Positions 20,942 through 32,791 of a DNA stretch of 64,000 nt are shown one piece after another. The stretch comes from Azolla caroliniana (lineage: Eukaryota > Polypodiophyta). Each line of letters opens with the position of its first letter. Positions within the stretch are counted from its first letter, which is position 1. The position numbers were made by a program, and so were the translations under genes. The notes under the pieces are model-generated. The model did no database searches, was not told the DNA's origin, and was given only the letters and a program-made list of their open reading frames with translations. The DNA is taken from contig JBHGNT010000021.1 in the NCBI GenBank assembly GCA_043228905.1, positions 9,734,001 to 9,798,000 of the forward strand, in the 5' to 3' direction.

Positions 20942-21495
20942 TGTGCGGAAAATAGTGCTCGTCCACAACCTAGTCTTAAACAACGAATGGAAGAAAATAA
21001 ACTAACATAGAGATGACACTAGATGTTTACGTGGAAACCCGTAATGGGAAAAACCACGGGATCCCACGAACTCCGACTATCACTACGAGGGGAGGAATAC
21101 AATATGAGACTCAAAGGCAACGACCTTGAGCTCTATGTCTTCGCCAACCCGAGGTTACAACAGAAATTGTGTTGTCTCTGTCTCTCTCACTCACTCATTG
21201 TGTACACACTCTATCAACAACTCTCATCATACCTAAAGTGATTGCCCTAAGTCATATTTATTATACTTATATGACTTTAGGGCTATTTACAAATATAGAA
21301 TTGATGGGCTTACTATGAAACATATTTACACATATGTTCTTGGATCCGTTTTGCAGCGGATCCATCCGGATTCAGTCAATCCAGTTTCCGGGTCTCATCC
21401 AAAACCCTTCCGAATCTGGTTCCTTCATCCGACTCGTCCGATCCGGCTGCTCCGATTTTCATCGGATCCCATTCTGAGGGACCGAATTCCCAACA
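20942..21495 (-). repeat. 5' LTR of nested copia
   Basis: Right LTR, next to the mutated primer-binding site (20928-20941). It has diverged clearly from the left LTR, including the U5 hairpin (CTCGTCCACAACCTAG), so the insertion is much older than the copia at 9.5-14.9 kb. Confidence 0.85.
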
Positions 21496-22740
21496 GCTGA
21501 CACATACCTTATCTAAAAACAAGTTTGGTCTCTGTCAGCATGCTAGCCGAAGACAGGTATTGAACGACTCTAAGTGAGTCGGTATGGGTGATCAGCCGAG
21601 GAAATCTCAAAATCGGGAATAGGCACAAGTACAATAACTTGTACCTATTAATGGCGATCAATACAGAAGGGGCTGTGAACGTAGTCGAGAAGACCGATCC
21701 AAACCTGTGGCATGGTCATCTCGACCATGTGTCTCAACCCGGACTCGATTGGCTGATGGTAGTAGGCTACATCCCCAAACTTCAAGCAAAGACGGATTTC
21801 TACGAGCATTGTTGATACAACAGACCTGAAGTTCACACTCTCTCCACTATGACACGGTATGACAACCCCTAAAGCTCGTGCATACAGATATATGTGGGCC
21901 CATGCTAAAGCGATCACTAGGAGGCTCCCAATACTTCATCACTTTTGTAGATGACTATACAAGGAAGGTCTGGGCCTACTCCATCAGGTCCAAAGATGAA
22001 GCACTCAAGGTCTTCACTTGATGGATATCCGAAATGGAGAACCAATTGGGGTGAAGATACTCCGATCTGACCATGGAGGTGAGTACACCTCCAAAGCTTT
22101 CAAATAGTACTTGTTCGACAACAAGATCCGACATCTAAAGACCGTTCCTTACACACCCATGAGAAATGGAGTGGCTTACTAGAGCATTGTCGTCACCCTC
22201 TCCTGGATCCTTCGGTTGGGGTGAAGACACTCTGATCTGACAATGGAGGTGAGTACACCTCCAGAGCTTTAAAACAGTACTTGTTCAACAACAGGATCTG
22301 ACATCTAAAGACCGTTCCTTACACACCCATGAGAAATGGTGTGGTAGAACAGATCAACTGAACGATCCAAGAGAGGGTGACAACAATGCTCTAGTAAGCC
22401 GACTAAAGTTGGAGTTTTGGGCTGAGGCATTGAAGACGACAATATAGCTGGTAAATCTATCACTGTCGAAAGCAATCAGACTCGAAGTGCCACAGGAACT
22501 ATGGTTAGGCAAACAACCAACCTACGATAGGCTTCGAATATTCGGAGGGAAGCCCACACATTCATCCCTAGGGAGAAAAGGACCAAGTTGGCACCCCATG
22601 CAACAAAATGTATATTTCTCGGTTATGCAACCAATGGGGACTTCGGCTACCGGCTATGGGACCCTCAAAACTGGAAACTAATACGGAGCAGTGACGTAGT
22701 CTTCAATGAAGACTCTATCTTCTCTCAGTGGAACCAATAG
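21496..22740 (+). pseudogene. Copia integrase remnant
   Basis: Resumes the outer copia: VWVISRGNLKIGNRHKYNN, WHGHLDHVSQPGLDWLM and CX2C region remnants, then integrase core words, then WLGKQPTYDRLRIF and LIRSSDVVFNEDSI. A local duplication-inversion (22044-22400) interrupts the core. Multiple stops. Confidence 0.65.
22044..22400 (+). repeat. Direct repeat with inverted spacer in copia integrase
   Basis: 22044-22170 and 22217-22340 are direct repeats (both contain GAGGTGAGTACACCTCCA and GACCGTTCCTTACACACCCA). The 46 bp between them (22173-22218) are the reverse complement, with four mismatches, of 22355-22400. The pattern is what a template-switch or fold-back event leaves. Confidence 0.8.
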
Positions 22741-22990
22741 AAAATAGTTGGTAAAAAGGTATCCTTCGAAGACGATAAAGTTGTGGCAAAAGGATCCACC
22801 CACCGGACCAACTCAGAGTCTTGACAAACAATTGCACTCGAACAAGCCAACAATACATCAGGCAACTCAGAATCGACAACAGGTTCAAGAGTCGAACTCG
22901 AAGACAAAGTCAAATAGACCAGAGTCGGAAATATGACAGAGTCAAAAGAGACAGAAACCAACTGACTGAAACACTAGACATCACTCAAGT

Positions 22991-24510
22991 GATAAATAGA
23001 TCTGAGTCGACCGAGTACCCAAAGGAGAACGACACGACACCATTGAACTCCCAACATGGGGGCATGTCATCTAACAAGACTCCTAATACAACTGGTTCAA
23101 CAAATGTTGATCGACCAATAAGGCCTCAAGTGTTCTTAACTTATCCTAATGTCCACAATGACCCTAATCTTATAGTCATAGTAATGCAAAGAGTTTTAAC
23201 ATCTTGGCAAGGTATTGTCCCACCAATACTATACGTGCAACTAGCTAACAGGGCTAGAGAAAAAATTAATTAGAATATGTTCGGTTATTTAAGCATGCTA
23301 GTAGAAAGGGGCATATTTAAAAATATTAAGGTAAACTTCTTACTAGCTGGTCATATGATGATCATATAGATAAAATGTTTAGCCGGTTCTCAAAGAAATT
23401 AGCGAGATGTGATGCTTTCACGCTTCCTACGTTATCAAAGTTGATCACTAAAGCTTATACCCCAAAGCTAGATGTACAAAATTTGGATGGAGTTTATGAC
23501 TTTAAACGCTTCTCTGTGGATGGTGATGGGACTCGCTGTAGGGTTCTTGCTCCGCTAAATATTATTAGTTTTAACCACGTCTTCCTCATAAAAAAAAGTT
23601 CTATCGGCCACAACCAGATGATGTTATATGCCAAACAATAATCCTCTAGTTCACAATGGGAGCCACAAGAGGGATGTAGGCTCGTATTGCATTTTCCAGA
23701 TGCGGTAATCCATGGTGCAGAACAAATTTCGTATGACAACCATAATAGATTGGCAACTGGTAGTTTGATTGAAGAGCAAACGATATATTGGATGTGGTGC
23801 CTTGAAGAAAAATCCAAAAGTATTGAGTGTACCAAAAAGTATGTTCGTGATCATGATGTTAATTGGTGGGGTAAGTTCTTTAATCATCAACATACAATAT
23901 TAGATAACCACTTTGCCGGTTACTGGTTACTCCAAAATCAATTCAAATGGAATATTGGTGGCCCAACAATGGTGAGCATGACTCGTTTACAACCACTAGA
24001 TAACCTTGAATTGAATAATCTAGTTCGTCCATGACAAAGAGATATTTGTGTGGGACCAAGATGCCAAAGCAAGATGCCAAAGCAACCTACATGAGCTACA
24101 AGTTGGTATGTTGGTTGCAACACTAGGTGGTGGTGATAAGTTGGGTCATCCCTTTTGGATTGCTAAAATCACCGAAATTATTAGGGACGAAGAAGAAAAT
24201 CAAGTTCAATCCATTTTGGTTCATTGGTATCATACGTCTTCCCCATATGCATTTAGTAGGAAGTATTCTTTAGTGATGGTTACGGGTGTCGGAGGCACAA
24301 GCAGAAAGCAGAGAAGAAAGAATCTACCCAGCTCGTCTACTCTGACACTTGATAATGTCGACATACTAGTGTATGACTTCTCCTTGACCAAAATAGGCCA
24401 TCTAAGACAAACTACAATGAAGATAATAAAAGAGAAGATCCCATATGTGCCTCCTGATGCAACATAGAGACGAACAAGGAGTATGTCTCATAATCACGGT
24501 GACGTTGGAT
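22991..24510 (+). pseudogene. Transposase-like protein fragment (FLxxGH...FSRFSKK type)
   Basis: Across shifting frames: PPILYVQLANRAREKIN, then after one TAG NMFGYLSMLVERGIFKN, FLLAGH and DHIDKMFSRFSKKL, then PDAVIHGAEQISY and a C-terminal module GMLVATLGGGDKLGHPFWIA with VHWYHTSS. This is the pattern LQLDN...ENKN...FLxVGHTHEDID...FSxxS known from uncharacterised mobile-element proteins of invertebrates, oomycetes and seed-free plants (I believe DUF7869; the name is from memory). Here the LDN and HTHED residues are altered. The last readable part (RRTRSMSHNHGDVG) runs into a copia LTR; an acidic tail continues at 30013. Function is presumably DNA-element mobilisation, but broken. Confidence 0.55.
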
Positions 24511-24885
24511 TACACAGTTCGGAAGTATGACAGTTCGGTAAAACATAGAAAACGAAAAGATGGAGAGGGAAAGACAGAGAGCGAGAGCAGAACACAAAAA
24601 GTCAGATTCAAAAAATAACACTCTGTCTGTACATACTTCGTGCGCAGTGAGCCCCTTTTATACAAGCCTTGACTATCGGGCTGACAAAAGTACTAACAGT
24701 ACTTGACTGCTCATAAATGAGCTGACTACACAAACTCCCAAAACTATTCCTTACGAGGAATAACACTCTAACGACCTTTCGGTTTACGAACCGTTATGGC
24801 CATGTTGTGCGCACGATTTTACGCACCCAGTCTACGCATTGGGTTGCGTACCGTATTACGCACCCAATGTTGAGCTTGTCACTCA
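24511..24885 (-). repeat. 3' LTR, copia 24.5-30.0 kb (truncated)
   Basis: Matches 29639-30012; the outermost ~33 bp (AGCATAGCGTGTGCGG region) are missing, joined to GACGTTGGAT of the host sequence. Confidence 0.85.
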
Positions 24886-25481
24886 TCACTCCCCCTCAAG
24901 CTCAACTTGAGGTTCCATCCACTCTTTTGGATCTTCACTCTAGCTTCTCCTAGCTTCACGCCTCGCTCGTGCTCGTCCACTCATTCGATTCCACGTGCTT
25001 CGACCCTTCCAGTCGGCTTGTTTGGTCGTTCGGCCGTTCTCAGCTCCCTTGTTGTCGCGGTGTTGGTGCCTCTTCCACTGCCCTTTTCTCCGCATGGCCT
25101 TCAGTTAATTCGGCATATTCGAATCAAACATTTCTTACTCAATTCCACTCTAATCCAAATTGGATGTCTCCAATTCGTCTTTTGTCTTCCGGCCCTTGAC
25201 AACATTAGACCACGTCTTGGTCTTGGCCTTATCTCCCCCTAATTCGGTTGTCCTCAGCTCTTCCCTATGGTTATGGCCCTTGCTCTCTTCTTTGGCTTCT
25301 TCAGTCGGCCCGAAATCGAATTCTTCATCCGATTCCGCATCACGGTTATTTCCGCCGTGATGATTACCTCCCCTCCTTTTGCGCTCTTGTTCCTGTTCAA
25401 ACTCTTGTTCCAGTCTCCCCCTCAAGTACGACGTGTCGAGGTGACGCAAACCTAGCTCACCCAAGAAATGTCGTAACTTGT

Positions 25482-26800
25482 CTAGACCAAGAGGCTTGGT
25501 GAAACTTCACCTGAAAGGACCCGCTCGCAGACAAAATGGTAATGCACCTCAATGTGCTTGGTCTGGGCATGGAACACAAGGTTTTTCGCAACGTGGATAC
25601 TGCTGAGGTTGTCGCAATAGATCGTCGTTGGATCAGACACCTCTACATGCAGATCTTGTAATAGCCGTTTCAGCCAAATGACTTTGCACGTAGCGACAAT
25701 CGCCCCTCGATACTCGGCCTCCGTGCTCGACAATGCTACTTTCGGCTGCTTCTTACTGCTCCACGCGATCACGACACTTCCTAGAGATAATACATATCCG
25801 GATGTGGATCTACGATCGTGGGCATTTCTGGCCCAATCGGCATCCGTGTAGCCCACCAATTATTCAGTTACACCTGCCCGATACAACAACGCCATGTCCT
25901 TCGTGCCGCTGACATATCGCAATATCCGTTGCGCGCACTGAAAGTGTTCGGCTGTAGGCTGCGACATGAATTGACTGATCAAGCCAACTAGATAACTGAG
26001 ATCTAGCCGAGTAATCGTCGAATAGATAAGGCTTTCGACAATATGTCAGAACTGTTTCGGGTCGCACGCCTTTCCAGAATCTAGGCGAAGCTTCACATTT
26101 CTATCCAGAGGGGTTGAGATGGGCTTACAATCTGCAAATCCCGAACTCGAATGATGCCGCAAGCTGAGACTTTATGCAGCGGATTTCATCCAGGTTGGCA
26201 CCGGCGATGACTAAATCATCAACATAAAGTAGAAGACTTACCGGTCCATATTGACCTTGCCGAACAAATAGTGAAGAGTCTGATTTCGATGTTATAAACC
26301 CCATCCTATGCAACTATTGCGTAATCTTCACATTCCAAGCTCATGGGGCTTGCTTAAGTACGTAGAGTGACTTCTTCAGTCAACAAATTGCAGAGGTGTT
26401 TTATTCGGATAGAAATCCCGGGGGTTGTACCATGTACACATGTTCCTCAAGATCACCTTGTAGGCACGCGTTCTTTACATCCATCTGATGTAAGTGCCAC
26501 CCCTTTGCCGCAACTACGGCTAGTAGAACATGCACGGTAGTCATCTTCGCGACAGGCGTGAAGGTCTTGTCGTAGTCCACACCATGCTTCTACGCGTAGC
26601 CTTTCGCAACTAAACGGGCCTTGTATCGATTGACAGAGTCGTCGGTGTTGTATTTCACTTTATACACCCACCTACATCCGAACCAGGTCCCAAGTCTCAT
26701 TGGCCGTTAAAGCGTGCATCTCTTCCTCCATCGCGGCACACCAATTTGTGTCTTTTGCCGCATTTGCGTAGCGCTCCGGCTCACGCACTTCCGCCACTCG
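25482..26800 (-). pseudogene. Copia reverse transcriptase and RNase H remnant
   Basis: 25859-25482 is a clean RNase H stretch ([44 protein letters not shown]). 26313-26125 contains the intact catalytic LLLYVDDLVIAGAN. The first half of the reverse transcriptase (to about 26800) is readable only with several shifts and stops. Confidence 0.75.
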
Positions 26801-27256
26801 CATCATGTACGCATAATGATGCGCCATGTACTCATTGTACCCGTACCTCTTTACGTGGTTCTTCTAGCGGGTAGATCAGCGTAATTTAGAATTACCCTAT
26901 TTTACGGCTTTTTCGGCCGATTTGTACCTCTACCGTAGAGGTTCCGTTTCAGTTTGCCCATAGTCAGACTCGCTCCGATCTAACTCGGCATTGTCGAAAT
27001 CGTACTCCGACATCTTTTTCTTCCCTTTCTCCTTGCGCATAAACTGTCTCCTGGGTTCTTCACACGGGGATATAATGGCTCAGTCTTCACTACTCGTCGT
27101 CTCTTCATTTGGTTGGCCATTCGGCCCACTCAGCCGAAATCAAATCGGACTCTCTCTCAGAGCTCCGATGTTCTCATCATATAGAGGCATCTCAGCCTTG
27201 TTGACTTCTTCTTCAGAATTCGGAATGGGGTCGTGAGGTACTGGAGGGAAAGGCAA

Positions 27257-28340
27257 CTACCACGAAGCGGACTCATCGAACACGACATCTCGACTTACGC
27301 ATACTTCCTTTGTTCGGGGGTGATAACACTTATACCCCTTTTGCTCGTCTGAATAGCCAACTAAGATGCACTTTTCAGCTTTGGCATCCAACTTCCTCCT
27401 CTTTTCCTTCGGCACATGCACATATGCAATGCTACCGAAAATCCTCAAGTGTGCCAAGTTCGGCTTCTTTCCGAAATACAGCTCATGTGGCGACACTCCT
27501 CCATTAGCAGAAGTCCGATTCTACAAGTAGACAGTTGTCCTCATGGTTTCGGCCCAATAAAATTTTGGCATATGCTTCTCTTCAAACATTGTCCTGGCCG
27601 CTTCTTTGATTGTCTGATTTTTCCGCTCAACCACGACGTTCAGCTGCGGCGTGTATCTACACAAGAATTCGCTTCGAATTCCCTCCTTCTGTAGATAGAT
27701 AACTTGTGAACTGGTTGGAGAAGTACTCCTTCCCGCCATCGGACCGTAGGCATTTGATCTTATGCCTTGTTTCCCTTTCTGCAAGGCTCTTCACCTTCAG
27801 GAAACACGCGAAGGCTTCGCTCTTCTTCGCGATTGTGCATGCCCATGTGTGCCAAGTGAAGTCGTCGATGAAGGTTACGAAGTAACGGCTTCCACCGAGA
27901 CTCACATTCTGTGCCGGTCCCCACACATCCGAATGGAACAAATCCAGCGGATTTCGCCTACAATTACAATCGTTGGGGAATGGAAGTCGGTGTTGTTTTC
28001 CCATCTGGCAGGCTTCGCAGACTTGGCCATTCCGACCTCGAAATTTTGGCAAGCCGAAAACAATGTTCTTGGTCTACATTTCACAAAGCCGCAGGAAGTT
28101 AATATGGCCAAAACACTTATGCCACAAGTCGATGTCCGACTCGACCTTCTATCCGTTCGCAAACATAGTGGTGCCCACATAGTTGGTTTCGAGGATAAAC
28201 ATCCTCCCTTCATGGCGCCCTTGCCTTCCTCTTCTATGAAGGAGCCGAGATGGGTGAATCGAACTTGCATACCTTGGTCGACGATCTTTCCGACCGACAA
28301 AAGTTTCTTGGTTATTGTCGGGACGTGCAACACGTTCCCG
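27257..28340 (-). pseudogene. Copia integrase remnant
   Basis: 28052-27657 has CEACQMGKQHRLPF, LFHSDVWGPAQN, FIDDFTWHTW and RSDGGKEYF (two catalytic Asp present). 27784-27521 has QLNVVVERKNQTI (third acidic residue) and FYWAETMRTTVYL. 27496-27257 has SPHELYFGKKPNLAHLRIFG. 28333-27902 carries the GAG-pre-integrase part. Frames shift between pieces. Confidence 0.75.
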
Positions 28341-28432
28341 ACGTGGCTAAGGGGAACTTCACCGACATGTTAGATGGTATGCAGAGTGTCGTCTCCGGTT
28401 TCGACCACTCCTTGTTTTTCCGGCCTCTCCAA

Positions 28433-29499
28433 TTACGAGAACCATTCCTCGTGACTCGTCATATGATTGGACGCTTCGGAGTCAACATACCACACCTCAC
28501 TCGGTTTTGAGGTGTTCACGGCCATCGAATTGGCCTTGTGCCTCATTACGAAGGTAGGGCCTGATCCATTTCCGGCTCGTTCGGAGCCCTCAGCGTAGTG
28601 CGAATTTTGATGACTTCCTGCATCTTTCCACTTGATCCAGCTTTGTCCGAATCGGCTTGTTTCTTCCAGCACTCTCTCTCCCTGTGGCCTTTCTTCCCAC
28701 AGTACCAACATTCCGTTGCAGTCTTATCTTGCCAGCTTCTGGCACCGCTATAACTCCCCATGCTTCCGGAGGGTTCGGAATTGCTTTCGGCCTTACGATT
28801 ATGTCGTACGTTCTGCTCTTTTCGGCTGCCTCCATTACGCGCCGATCCGCCTCGTCCACCATAACCACGGGCTCTATCTTCCTCCGTGTATAGCATCTTA
28901 CCATCGGCGTGCGTACTTGTTGATGCACCCATGTGATTGTCCTCTACGAGCAACATTGATTGAAGCTCGAAGAACGAAGGCGTACTATCCCTCGTGTAGA
29001 CCATTGTTCAGAAAGCTCCGAACTTGGACGCTAGCCCACCAAGGCACACTTGCACCATCTCGTCCTCCTCGACGTTCACGTTGACGGAGGCGAGTGAGTT
29101 ATAGATTTCCTTGATTCGGTCTGTATAATCAGCCACAGATAGATCTTTCTGCCGGACATTGTTGAGCTCGTATTTGAGCTGCAACTTCCTGGCCGTTGTG
29201 CTTGTGGCGAAAATCCTTTTGAGATTCACCCACGCGTCCTTTGGCATCTTGGCATCCCGAATATAGCTCAATTGTTGGTCACTCACATAGGATGCAAAGC
29301 AGTAGAGAACTTTGCTTGCCGCTTGTTCCCAAGTTGGAAAGTCTCTGTGTGTCGAATCGGGTGCAGTATAATTAGCTCCTTCGACATAACTCCAGTAGCC
29401 ATGGCCAAGCAGGTACTGGTACATCTTGTACGACCAAGACACATAGTTGCTCTTGTCGAGCTTCTCGGTCGGTAGCAAGCTTCCCACTCCTATGTCCAT
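28433..29499 (-). pseudogene. Copia Gag-protease remnant
   Basis: Gag starts MDIGVGSLLPTEKLDKSNY, with the YLLGHGYWSYVEG motif typical of this Gag type, then one in-frame stop at 29008-29010. After it come GRGGSARNGG and the zinc knuckle CWYCGKKGHRERECW. The protease reads WYVDSEASNHMTSHEEWF: the active-site Gly of DSG is Glu, so it would be dead even without the shift near 28550. Confidence 0.8.
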
Positions 29500-29605
29500 G
29501 TCAATGTCTTATCTTTCCGAAGTAGGAAGAACAAACTCAATTCTGTCGTTGTTGCAAGCTTTTCTGTCGGCTACAGAGGACTTCAACCCTCGCGCTCTGA
29601 TACCA

Positions 29606-30012
29606 CGTAAAAGCATAGCGTGTGCGGAAAGCACAGAGTACACAGTTCGAAAGTTTGATAGTTCGGTAAAACATAGAAAACACAGAGATGGAGAGGGAAA
29701 GACAGAGAGCGAGAGCAGAACACAAAAACTCAGATTCAAAAAATAACACTTTGTCTGTACATACTTTGTGCTCAGTGAGAACCTTTTATACAAGCCCTAA
29801 CTATCGGGCTGACACAAGTACTGACAATACTCGATTGCTCATAAATGAGCCGACTACACAAACTCCCAAAACTATTCCTTACAAGGAATAACACTCTAAC
29901 GGCCTTTCGGTTTACGAACGTTTTGGCCATGTTGTGCGCACGGTTTTACGCACCCAGTCTACGCACTGGGTTGCATACCGTATTACGCACCCAATGTTGA
30001 GGTTGTCACTCA
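29606..30012 (-). repeat. 5' LTR, copia 24.5-30.0 kb
   Basis: 407 bp from CGTAAAAGC (probably once TGTAAAAGC) to GTCACTCA on plus; bounded on the left by the initiator-Met primer site and on the right by resumption of the host protein tail. Confidence 0.85.
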
Positions 30013-30139
30013 ACAAAGACAATGCATTCGGGTTGCTAGTGACAATGAGGATGAGACCTCACAAAGCTCTTCTAGTTCATTGGATGAGTCTAAAGGGGAA
30101 GGCGTATCTTTGGGAAGTGATAGTTCTGATATATGAAAT
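30013..30139 (+). pseudogene. Acidic C-terminal tail of the transposase-like protein
   Basis: Directly after the copia LTR the plus strand reads RQCIRVASDNEDETSQSSSS and on to a TGA after GSDSSDI. Ser/Asp/Glu-rich tails of this sort are plausible for nuclear proteins. Position and strand make it the continuation of 22991-24510, displaced by the copia insertion. Confidence 0.5.
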
Positions 30140-30484
30140 GTAAATATTGTATTTTACATCAAGGTGGTGATTCATGAATATGTATAAATATAGGTCGTAG
30201 TCCTTTTGTAAATTTTGTATATTCTTTTGTAAGTTTCGCATGTTGATTATTTAGGCATTTTTGGATAGCCCTAAAGTTTTGGACATGGTATAAATTGATA
30301 TATTTTGATTTAATTTTCGAAAACCTTTACGCATGCAGTACCCTTTTTTGTGAAACGACCTAGAGCCTTTTTTTGACGGATAGTTCTTAAAATGTGACAT
30401 ATTGTCTATTGCAAATGACCCGGTGTTTGTTGTGGTTCTGTTCAGGTAGGCCGACTATGCATATAGACTTCCGCATTATTTACA
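30140..30484. other. AT-rich stretch ending at a primer-binding site; possible old LTR
   Basis: A copia primer site begins at 30485, so a 5' LTR should end at 30484. The start of that LTR could not be fixed, and no second copy was found in the window. Otherwise nothing is recognised. Confidence 0.35.
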
Positions 30485-31988
30485 TGGTATCAGAGCACGA
30501 GGGTTAAGTTTGATCCTCTACAATTGACATTGCTAAATACTCAAAAAAATAAATTAAGAAAATGAACAACTGCAAGAAGATGGAGAGGAACATGGGAAGC
30601 ACACAACTAACTGAGAAGTTGGAGCACATAAATTATGCATCTTTGCAGTACAAGATGCACTAGTACCTGCTCCGGCATAGATACTGGAGTTACATTGAAG
30701 GAGTGAACAAAGTAGCACCAAAAGGAAACACACAAGGATTTCCTGGCATGGGAATAGGTAGCAAGTAGAGTGTTTTACTGCTTGGCATCATGTGTGCATG
30801 GCCAGATATTGGGTTACATAAGAGATGCAAAAATGCCGGAAGAGGCTTGGGAAAATCTGAAAAAGATTTTCACCTCCGGCACTACATCTAGGAAGTTACA
30901 GCTTAGGCAAGAGCTGAATAACATCCAACAAGAGGACATGTGGGTAACTAAATAGATGCCTCAAATCAATGACACCCATGACTCATTAGGTTCCATCAAT
31001 GTAACGGTGGACGAAGACGAAATGGTGCAAGTATGTCTAGGAGGCTTCGCGCATTGTTTCGAATCATTCTGAACAGCCATATGCACTAGGGCGAAGCCAC
31101 TCTCATTCCTCGACTTACAATCAATGTTGATGGTCAAAGAAATCCATAGAGGGATGACAAGAGGTGTGTCCCGTGATGGCCAAATGTTGTACACAGAGGC
31201 AGATTGGCCCCGTGGTCGTGGTAGGCACGGACCAATGGTTACCAAAATGAGTAGGGACTGAATACACATGTCGAGGACAGTCAGGGACCCTCCACAAGAA
31301 AGGCGAGTCAAAGTGATGTCGGTAATTGTCAGAACAAGACGATTGACTATTGGTACTATGGCAAGAAAGGCCAAAAGGAAAATGATTGTTGGAAAAAGCA
31401 AGCCGACATTGGTCGAGCCGAAACCAGCGCTCGACAAAAGTCACAGTATGTCTATAACTCGGGATGATAGAGAGGTGTCCCGATGTTTGTAAGGAAGCAT
31501 CATGCCAGCTAAATGGAAGCAAGCACCTCAACATAAGGAGAGGTGTGGTTTGTGGACTTAGGAGCTTCTAACCACATGAAGAACCATGAAGAATGGTTCA
31601 TGACTCTAAAGAAGCCTGAGCAACCGGGGTTTGTGGAGACCGTCGATGACACCGTCCACACAATTGAGCACATCGGATACCTCCCTCTAAGCCACGTAGT
31701 TCAGAGAGGATGCATGAAGAATGCCTTGAATATGCCAACCATCACCAAGACTCTGGTGTCGGTATGATAGATTATCAACCAAGGAATGCAAGTACGATTC
31801 AATTAGGACGATTGTTTCATTGAAGATGGAGATCATGTGATTGCATGAGGGCGCAAAGAGGGTTTCATGTTCATACTGAACAGTAATGATGTCGGCACCA
31901 CTATGTATGCCAAGGGACAAAAATTTGATGTTAAGTGAACAATCTCAACATGAATTGATCAACTGAATGAAAGTTATGGCGTTCGATA
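30485..31988 (+). mobile_element. Degenerate copia 5' region (primer site, Gag, protease)
   Basis: TGGTATCAGAGC at 30485-30496 is followed in plus orientation by Gag (TEKLEHINYASLQYKMH, YLLRHRYWSYIEGVN), a decayed zinc knuckle (YWYYGKKGQKENDCWKK) and protease (VWFVDLGASNHMKNHEEWF; DSG is now DLG). It belongs to the same lineage as the copia at 24.5-30.0 kb. Cut at 31988 by the LTR of another copia. Confidence 0.75.
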
Positions 31989-32223
31989 TGTATGCGGAAA
32001 TATGTGAGAACCTGTAGGTTATGTGCACAGCCAGTCAACACAAAGAATATGACAAAAGAAAATGTTGGAACCATATACTATAACTCTTACACTCCCTGAG
32101 ACTCAAGATACAAGAAGATTATCATTACAATGTTAGGTTTGAGGTTATATACTCAAGCCCTAACTAGAGGACGTGTTCACACTACGGTTACAACGCGGAA
32201 GGAGTCGGTCTTTTATGCCAACA
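31989..32223 (-). repeat. 3' LTR of truncated copia
   Basis: Boundary on the right is the polypurine tract (32224-32236). The left boundary is the start TGTATGCGGAAATATG, where the plus-strand copia reading ends. The partner LTR is absent, so length is not independently confirmed. Confidence 0.6.
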
Positions 32224-32791
32224 AACTCCCCCGTAAAAAGACTACTCTTTCTACGTACAATAGTAGGGGAATATCTCCCCCGTAAACCTAGATTAAAATT
32301 AAGCTAAGGTTATAGTTACAAGTTAGTCGGCATATAGCCAAGGCGGTAGAGGTAAAGTTGGTATCTAGCCTGATTCGACTAGTCATCCGGGTCGGCTTAT
32401 ATGAGTTGGTCGGAATGATTGGTTCGAGTCAGCCTGTTTCCAATTCGACCTATTCTCTTGCCTCCCGCTTGTTCTTGTGCTTCTCGCTGGATACTCGATT
32501 TGTCTTCATGTTCATTCGCCCTTTGATTATTTCCCCTCTAGTCGGGGTCCCGCTCAGTGTTGCGTCTTTAGCCTCCTGGTATTCTGATTCTTTTGATTTT
32601 GCCTTATTGGCTCATCTGATCGGGTCGGTCTTTCACTTACCTTCTACTCCTCGTTTGGCACTCTTCTACCCGGTTGCTTGTGGTAGTCCCGTCTTCGTCA
32701 TTACTTCAACGAAACAATGTTTTGGGAGTGGCTTCGTCAAGCAATCGGCGATGTTCACCTCGGTGTCAATCTTCCAGACTTCAAGCTTCTT

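Larger units (their letters stand above)
16752..21495 (-). mobile_element. Degenerate Ty1/copia element nested in another copia
   Basis: LTRs (580 and 554 bp, TGTGCGGAAAAT on plus) flank a decayed interior. Target-site duplications are GTTGA (16747-16751) and GCTGA (21496-21500), one mismatch. The primer site CTAGTATCAGAGCG has mutated from the initiator-Met site. The interior is a diverged relative of the intact copia at 9.5-14.9 kb but with many stops, shifts and a deletion removing the integrase C-terminus. It inserted into the protease/integrase junction of the surrounding copia. Confidence 0.88.
15770..22990 (+). mobile_element. Degenerate copia element, split by nested copia
   Basis: Plus-strand copia fragments occur in order on both sides of the nested element at 16752-21495: Gag (15770-16330), protease (16550-16751), then integrase (21496-22700). 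The protein breaks after LHQV and resumes at the WYIP-equivalent, exactly as in the uninterrupted relative at 34.6-36.4 kb. No LTR was found at either end. Many stops and shifts mark it as old. Confidence 0.75.
24511..30012 (-). mobile_element. Degenerate Ty1/copia element, inserted in transposase-like gene
   Basis: LTRs at 24511-24885 (missing about 33 bp of its end) and 29606-30012 (407 bp). Primer site TGGTATCAGAGCG on minus (29593-29605) and purine tract GAGGGGGAGTGA abutting the left LTR fix the minus orientation. Gag, protease, integrase, reverse transcriptase and RNase H are all recognisable but broken. Host sequence before and after reads as one protein tail. Confidence 0.85.
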
